A DNA stretch of 64,000 nucleotides. Source: Plectrocnemia conspersa. Its lineage: Eukaryota; Arthropoda; Insecta; Trichoptera; Polycentropodidae. Below the pieces are notes generated by a model that saw nothing but the letters and a program-made list of their open reading frames with translations, was not told the DNA's origin and did no database searches. Shown here one piece after another: positions 57,776 to 64,000 of this stretch. Numbering within the stretch: the stretch's first letter is position 1; every line of letters starts with the position of its first letter. Both the position numbers and the translations under genes were made by a program. Where the stretch lies: positions 1 to 64,000 of the forward strand of contig VTFK01000065.1 of the NCBI GenBank assembly GCA_009617715.1, written 5' to 3'.

Positions 57776-58172
57776 TTATAAAATTATCTTTCGATCCCGA
57801 ACCATATTGTTAATAAGTTCCAAGTATTTGGCTTCATTGAACACATATTTATCCGATAGGTGTATGTTTCGCAACCGATACATTTTTTACCATTATTGAG
57901 ATATATGAAGCTCATATTTCGGACATGAAATCATGTGTCCAAGGTTCTCCTCTTCCTCCGTTTAATGGTTAAAATAAGTTCTCGATTATGTCCTATCATG
58001 GAGAGAATTCAATCATTTGAAACTCTCTTAGTTCATTGAACTTTTAACATACGCCTCTAAAGCTACATTTCGAACCCTTCCAGTCTATTGATTGTATTAA
58101 TTATAAGTCCAAGTCTCGCATCCGTATAATAACAATGACCAAATATAGAATTTAACAAATTTAATTCTGGTC
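57776..58172 (-). pseudogene. RTE-like retrotransposon C-terminal relic
   Basis: The minus-strand reading from about 58170 gives KFVKFYIWSLLLYGCETWTY, then TGRVRNVALEAYVKS, then RELILTIKRRKRRTL with HVRNMSF. It ends RLRNIHLSDKYVF and ELINNMVRDRKIIL, stop at 57776-57778. The order YGCETWTL, (R)LEAFExWxxRR, LxxxIKxRKxxxLGHxxRxxKYE, WLRN is diagnostic of the RTE/BovB-like C-terminal tail. Frameshifts and stops are numerous. 5' parts are absent. Confidence 0.75.
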
Positions 58173-58254
58173 TGAAAATGTAAGTACTTGCAACCATACT
58201 TTAGGAGTTGACAACCAGTTACTGTGATACTACATATATATATATTTTTTTGCG

Positions 58255-58430
58255 AAATAGCCGGATGTGACACAGACGAAAAACCTTGAAATGAAACTGC
58301 CGCTTCAACGGGAACAAGCGAGACAACGAATATTCTTACGCGCATGTATCGCTTCTTTCTTGCATACATCTGTATACGTAAACAATGCATTCAAAAAAAG
58401 AATGCCGATGCACTTTTGTAGTACGAATTT
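58255..58430. repeat. Relative of the 18-23 kb TIR element (right-end region)
   Basis: AAGCGAGACAACGAA (58316-58330) is identical to 23245-23259. It is followed by a matching ATCGCTTCT, a CATACAT-like stretch, and AACAAT...GCCGATGC in the same order as in the right end of the 18-23 kb element. A clean terminus was not identified. Confidence 0.5.
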
Positions 58431-58740
58431 TTAATGTATCAGTTAACAGCAAACTGTCTTTGGATTCGGTACTTTACTTTACTCAACCAGCCGGGGGGGT
58501 ATTTTTTCAGAAATATTTATTTTATTAAGGAATTTCGTGATTTTTTAAAAACTCTGCTGCTATTAAATAATGTTTTAATATTTGTAATTCCCTTTTAATT
58601 TTTTTCCCATTTATTATGGCTTTTCTTATACAATTATACTTTTCGCATATTAAATGCAGAAAAACGATTTTTTTTAATAATGAGAGATTTTGAAAAAATA
58701 TTTTTAACATTTATAAACGCTCACATAACCAACCGAGCAC
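58431..58740. other. AT-rich spacer
   Basis: Nothing recognised. Confidence 0.55.
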
Positions 58741-58744
58741 CGCG

Positions 58745-59460
58745 GTAACGACATAACTGCTCTATTCGCTGATGATACAGCTATTTTGTGTACCTATAAA
58801 AATCCTCATCGAGCGGTAATTAAACTTCAAAATAAAATAAAAAATATTGAAAAATGGTTCGACAAATGGCTGGTCACTGCAAATCCACTAAAAAGCGTCG
58901 CAGTAATGTTCTCTCTTAGAAGAAAAAAAGCCTTTGCTGTAGAAAATTTAGCCAAAATTAAAATGTATAATAAACCAATAGAATGGCATAATAAGGCCAA
59001 ATACTTAGGTCTTACCTTAGACTCTAAACTTTCGTGGAAACCACACATAGACACTCTAATTCATCGAGTTAAATACACAAGAGCTAAGCTTTACCCCCTT
59101 CTTTGCCGCAAAAGTAAATTAAGTATAAAAAATAAACTGCTAATTTATAAAGCAATAATCAGACCCGCAATGTCTTATGCATCCCCTGTGTGGGGACATA
59201 TTATAAATACTCGCAAATACCCTCAAAAATTACAAGCCCAGCAGAATATTTCATTGAGAATCGCAGCAAACGCTCCTTGGTAAATTCGATGTTGCACCAG
59301 GATCTAAAAAAAATAGACACTATTAAGAATCATTTTGAAAGGCTTAATAATAGACACCGCGAAAAGAATACTAAATCATACAAATGGCTTAATAGCTGAT
59401 TTGTTTGATTAATTCCAGCTAATATTTCTTAAACTCAAATAAATAAAATAATAATAAAAA
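58745..59460 (+). pseudogene. 5'-truncated jockey-clade retrotransposon, distinct lineage
   Basis: Opens directly at the catalytic motif: ITALFADDTAILC (FADD at 58765-58776). It continues WFDKWLVTANPLKSVAV, AKYLGLTLDSKLSWKPHID, YKAIIRPAMSYASPVWGH and QNISLRIAANAPW. A small deletion at about 59280 shifts the frame, which then runs SMLHQDLKKIDTIKNHFERL to a TGA at 59397-59399. The 3' end is a short A/T tail (AAATAAATAAAATAATAATA, about 59438-59460), not pure poly(A). Apart from the shift it is well preserved. It differs in sequence from copies 1-3. Confidence 0.85.
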
Positions 59461-60595
59461 GGTGATGCGTGTTAACACACACAGACACCAATCCTCGTCA
59501 AGCAGGTGAGAGACTTAAGTCTAGAAACTGCGATAAAAATATTAGATATTAGATAATTATTATTCCTATAATAAAAAAAAGTTTATAGATAAATATGTTA
59601 ACAGAGCAATTATTTGTAGATGTTTTTCAAATAAAAAAACAGTCGGTCTGCAATTTGTAATGCCTTTTAAACAAATATATTTAAAGACATAAATTTATAA
59701 CGACTTTTATTGCATGCCTTAGATTATCTATAATTACCTTTGTTCAAAAAAATAAACAATTTTATATAAAAAACGAAAATATGAGGGTAGGGGTATGGGA
59801 TGTTATGTGCCTGACTGTAAATCCGGATAGTTTTCCAAACTTTAACATGCTACAGACCGTTGTATTTTACAATATTGTTTCGCTACCCACATTAATACAT
59901 ATAGTAAAAATAAGTTTTACAACTAATAATAATAATTCTCAGATCAGAAGTTAAGCTGGTTCAAAGCGCTAGAGCACCTTCTTTATATATGTATATATAT
60001 TTTAATTTTATAAAATCTATAAACGATTAAAATAAAAAACGGTCTAGCAAAAATTAAATAAACATATATTTTTGCAGATTTAATTTTTATAATGTTTTTA
60101 TTGTGGCTCTTAAATCGATATTTAGTGGAATGTTTTTTATTTCAATAATAAGTTTACAATTTAACTAAAATAGTACTTGTAAATAAATATATTTCCTAAT
60201 TAATGAATTTAAATATTTAGTATTCTTGAAAATATATTAAGCCGATATGTCATTATACAATTTAATTGTAGTATTTATGTTTAATATCTATGAGCAACTC
60301 TATTAAAAATTGTTCACAATGATATTGTTAAAAAATTATAACTGCTTATTTTATAATAATATAATTTTTTTTATATTAGTAATATTATTATAGCAATATT
60401 TTTTAAAGGAGATATTGGGATGAGCACATCTAGGGCTTCATGCAATATTATTGTATTAAATTGTTACAAGCGTTAATAATAATGTTGATGCAAGGATTAA
60501 TATTGTTATTCAATAGCATACTCTATGTGTGGAGCTAATGCAATTTATCAAAGTTTCTAAGGGTAAAGAGCAACTTGGAGCAATGTAGCATTATA
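59461..60595. other. AT-rich spacer
   Basis: MGCYVPDCKSG can be read at about 59796-59828 and weakly recalls the start of a THAP domain, but a stop follows at once. Otherwise featureless. Confidence 0.5.
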
Positions 60596-60599
60596 TTAT

Positions 60600-61290
60600 A
60601 GTTGCGCACCATAAGCAGATTGGCGGAAACGTACGTATTCCCAGCGTTCATTTGCTTCACCTATATGTTTCAATAAGGCTTGGGACACGATATCGACATA
60701 TTGTGTATTGGCTTATTGCAACTCTGTTTTTATTAAATTCTCACTCTCTCTCTCCCGCACGTCTTAAACGTATTACATTGTCAAAAATCAATAAAAGGGG
60801 TTTGTTTTACGATCGCTAGGGGCGGCAGACACACTATGCCGAGGCGCGTCTGGCGTTTTTTAATGCAATGAGTGTCAGCTCTCGCGACAAAACTAAAGCC
60901 GTATTGCCCTTTTTTCAATTCCCCTTTCATCCCAGGGCTTCAACTTTGACTTTCCGGCTGCGAGAGTCGGGGACCTAATAACGACCGCATTGCAAACATT
61001 CACGGGCGTAGACGAGATTTGTTTAAGATGATATCGCGCGAATTTATTGCGCGACCATTTTCCTCTCTCGCGGATACTCCCCCTGATTCTTTAATGGGCC
61101 ATCTCCCTAAAACCAATTTCGCAGATGTCGATACTTTGATTATAGATACGATCAACACAGGAAAACATTTAAAGTTTGCCTTCAATGTATACGGACGTGT
61201 GTGTGTATTTATGTGCCAATGTTTGCCTGTTAATATGTGCGCATGTGCAGATAAAGTGCTTTTGGAATAATCGTCTAGCAAACAAAAAAG
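60600..61290. promoter_or_regulatory. GC-richer island 17
   Basis: A CpG-containing block with CTCTCTCTCCCGC (about 60746-60758) and GCGCGAATTTATTGCGCG (about 61035-61052, an inverted repeat). Frames on both strands at 61000-61281 are open but without a domain. Candidate regulatory DNA. Confidence 0.3.
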
Positions 61291-61575
61291 TTTAAGGATG
61301 TACTATAAGGTACAACTGTAGGGTTACCAGTATAAATTGGCAGATAGCAATCGCACCAATGTCTTTGCATTAAGCGTTATAACCAAAGTCCAATATAATA
61401 TTATCTATTACTAAGCTAATTATAGAACACCTAAAGTTCAATATAATATATAATATATGTATCACAATGCACATTTCAAACACGGGGTCAGTCACACTTC
61501 ACGTACCTAATAATAACTCTAATGAAGGTAATAAAAATGTTTAAACATTGCAACTACTCTCTAAGGTCGAAATAG
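61291..61575. other. AT-rich spacer
   Basis: Nothing recognised. Confidence 0.5.
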
Positions 61576-61579
61576 CTTT

Positions 61580-61660
61580 GTTTGAACAGTCTCGAGTCTA
61601 GACTGTTAACCAATAAGCCACGGGTTTGAGACTCGTTGCAGACTTGAATTTTAATTTATA
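61580..61660 (+). repeat. tRNA-Asn-like segment (SINE or tRNA relic)
   Basis: CTGTTAAC matches a tRNA-Asn (GTT) anticodon loop. It is followed at tRNA-like distance by ACGGGTTTGAGACTCGT, which folds as a T arm with a 5-bp stem and a 7-nt loop. The acceptor and D arms do not form properly, so it is a relic or SINE head rather than a functional tRNA. Confidence 0.4.
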
Positions 61661-64000
61661 AAAATGCGTTTTTATTAAATTCTGACCGTAGCTGCAAATA
61701 TTGTAAATTATAAAATAGATAATTTATAAATATAAAATATGTCCGCAATTTTAGACTTTCAGATAGGTGGTTCATACTTACTTGTAGGTATTTTTTATAT
61801 TTAATTGACTTAGTTGTAACACATTGAGCTTAAACCTTTCAAGTTTTAACTGAGGATTAATAAAAATAAATACTAATGCTAAAACCATAAAATAATAGCA
61901 CTTTCGAGTAAAATCTCAATTAAAAAAAAAAAGCATTTTAAAAAAATAAATGATCTTAAGCGCTACATGAACCAAAGTGTAGAAATATTAACTGTGTTTG
62001 TCAATTATAATTAAATTATTTTGTCATTAGGCGAGTGCTTTTTCAGTATTCTTAGAGGTGGTCAGCCGTAATGACTTAGTGGCCATGCATAATCGTTTTG
62101 TTTGAATGATTTCTTCATACGCGTATAAATAATGTCGATATGCTTTGTTTTATTATATAAATAACACGTTAGTTTTTGTAGCGTATTTTTTTAAAAGTGC
62201 TAGTAAATGTGTTTACTTTGAATAATATTGAAAATAAAATCTTGTTTTTGGTAAAAATTAAAACTCTCGATCACACTTTAACAAATAATGTTGAATTCTA
62301 AACAGTTGTATTTTATTTTATTTAATTTTTGAGAATATTTATATCAATACAAAATCATTAACCCCAGTGAGACTCAGGGTGAAATCTAGTCAGAGTTTTA
62401 TTACATTATATTTACATATGTTGCGACAGACGATAAATGGCGAGATGTTTTCTCAGAGCGGTGGTGGAGAAGTTGGCGCAAGGATGATGTCCGATAAAAT
62501 ATATGTAAAATATGCTTAATGTGTATTGGAGCTATTTTTAGAAATAATACATTTCTTACTTAAATATAATATACATACTTGGTTAAAAAATATATTTTTT
62601 TATAAAATTAAGGCGGATGGATTGTGTTGGGTGACAATTATACTCAGATCCGCTGCAGTAGTATTTTATTTTATTATATTATATAATAAATTGTTACATG
62701 TTGTTAGAAATCATATGGCAGACGAAGCGCCTCCGGTTGTTGTCTTCCCATCAAAGTCCAGCAGATAATTTGTTGCATTCATAGTTTTTGGTCATATAAA
62801 ATATTACACATTAATAAATCTATGCGTTGCATATATGTATTTTTTTAATAATTAATGTGAATAATACTAGTTTCTATATAGTATTCTGCGATTTAAATAA
62901 AACTGATAGTTACACATTTATTTATTATTATAAGAATTGTCGTCGAATAATGTTCCTAGCGTCAGCGATATGCACAAAGAGAATTCGCCAATTCTTTGAA
63001 AATACATTATGGAGGAAAAGCGACAGCGTAGAGTGTCACTTGGAACGGAGTAAACGAATAAGCAAGGGAAAAGGATCATTAAAATTATTAATAATATTAA
63101 TTATAAATAATTTTAGTGTCAATTCTGTTCCTACTATCTGCATTAGTGAGGAAACGTCAAAAAATATTTATTTCTTTAAATGCAACTTTTAAATTGAGAG
63201 CACTTTAAGTAATTATTAATATAACTATAGTGTAAATTGTTCAATAGTGCCAGACTTTTCCATACTGTTGGTACTACAATGTCAATATAAAAACAATACA
63301 TTACTTATACAGATGTAACAAGACTTTGTATTGATTCTGCTAACTGCTGTCGTTTTTGCTTCTCGTGTCGTTTTTCCATAGAATAAAATAGAGCGCGACT
63401 CAAACGGGAAACCGTTTACGTTTCCGGTTTTCCTATACATCCTGTGTTTGACTTTCCTTTTATTGCGTTCATTGCGCACAATATTTACACGACTTACAGG
63501 CTTAAGTATTTTAATACACAGTGTTTCATAGTATAAGTATCTGAAAATATTTTTTTTTACTACGTATATGCTAAAGTGGAATTAAATAATATCGTAAAAT
63601 CCTTCGGTAAAACTTAGTCGCGAGTTGTTGATTTGTAATCCAAGAAAACTTGCGCAGACTTCACCTTCAAAGTGCTTTTGATCGCAAAACAATCTGCTAA
63701 AACAATTACTTTAGAAAATGAAGAAGTTTTATTTCATTCAAATGAACTTGTAAAGAACATTTAATTAAGCCCGCCGTGTTAGACAAATAAATTTTCCAAA
63801 TAATTTTTCGCAGTATCGATTAAATATTGTTATTTTATGCAGTTTGATATTTATGTTATTACGCTGTTCGTATATTTGCAAAGTAGTAGTAGCGACATGT
63901 TGTCTATTTTTAACGAAAGACCCAAGAAATAAGAAATATCAACAAAGTTTTTAATTTTTCCTCGGTCTCGCATTCGAATCATATTTAAATGTTAAGCAGC
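61661..64000. other. AT-rich spacer to window end
   Basis: TGACTTAGTGGCC (about 62069-62081) resembles an A box without a clear partner. Frames at 62526-62768 and 62827-63192 lack recognised domains. No gene or transposon was identified. Confidence 0.5.

Noticed and set aside
58735..59475. Target-site duplication for the 58.7-kb jockey fragment (GGTAACGACA vs GGTGATGCGT)
   Set aside because: Too many mismatches to be a duplication.
59796..59828. MGCYVPDCKSG resembling a THAP-domain start
   Set aside because: A stop codon follows directly and the later Cys/His residues of the domain were not seen.

Overview
The window looks like AT-rich, gene-poor arthropod DNA, most likely from an insect. 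The reasons are jockey-clade non-LTR retrotransposons with a CCHC-type ORF1, a mariner transposase relic, tRNA-derived SINEs, TIR elements with TA or 8-bp-type ends, and an almost complete lack of long open frames outside transposons. The order is not determined. No rRNA, canonical tRNA, CRISPR array, phage or bacterial operon was seen, and no host protein-coding gene could be recognised with confidence.

Layout. 1-18160: AT-rich spacer with GC-richer islands (about 1.0-1.5, 4.8-5.2, 6.9, 8.3-8.6, 9.1-9.8 and 14.1-14.6 kb) and relics: a non-LTR RT (2.4-3.0 kb), a SINE (3.3 kb), a minus-strand mariner transposase (3.8-4.1 kb), a possible R1-type RT scrap (15.6 kb) and a foldback-repeat relative (16.7-17.0 kb). 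18164-23346: a roughly 880-bp TIR element whose left terminus was split by a 4.3-kb minus-strand jockey-like element with a 13-bp target-site duplication. 24-26.7 kb: a second, 5'-truncated copy of the same jockey family, inserted inside an older, decayed, opposite-strand copy. 28.8-33.5 kb: a hAT-like terminus, three further non-LTR relics and a hAT-like transposase fragment. 35.45-39.26 kb: a third jockey copy (plus strand, diverged subfamily) with open ORF1 and endonuclease regions, abutting another non-LTR relic. 39.5-55 kb: mostly AT-rich DNA with islands, one SINE and one candidate 87-bp exon (54008-54094). 55-56.2 kb: an inverted unit followed by a four-unit tandem array of about 170-176 bp. 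57.8-59.5 kb: an RTE-like relic, a relative of the 18-23 kb TIR element, and another jockey-clade fragment. 59.5-64 kb: spacer, one island and a tRNA-like segment.

Interpretation. The coding capacity seen is retrotransposition machinery: ORF1 nucleic-acid-binding protein, and ORF2 apurinic-type endonuclease plus reverse transcriptase. Both ORF1/ORF2 junctions overlap by exactly 14 nt, suggesting coupled translation. The GC-richer islands spaced every few kb look like candidate conserved non-coding (enhancer-type) DNA of a large intron or intergenic region. Two of them share a 59-bp near-identical segment in inverted orientation. No new multi-gene system was found; the most informative signals are the nested insertions, the shared island motif and the foldback/tandem repeat family.
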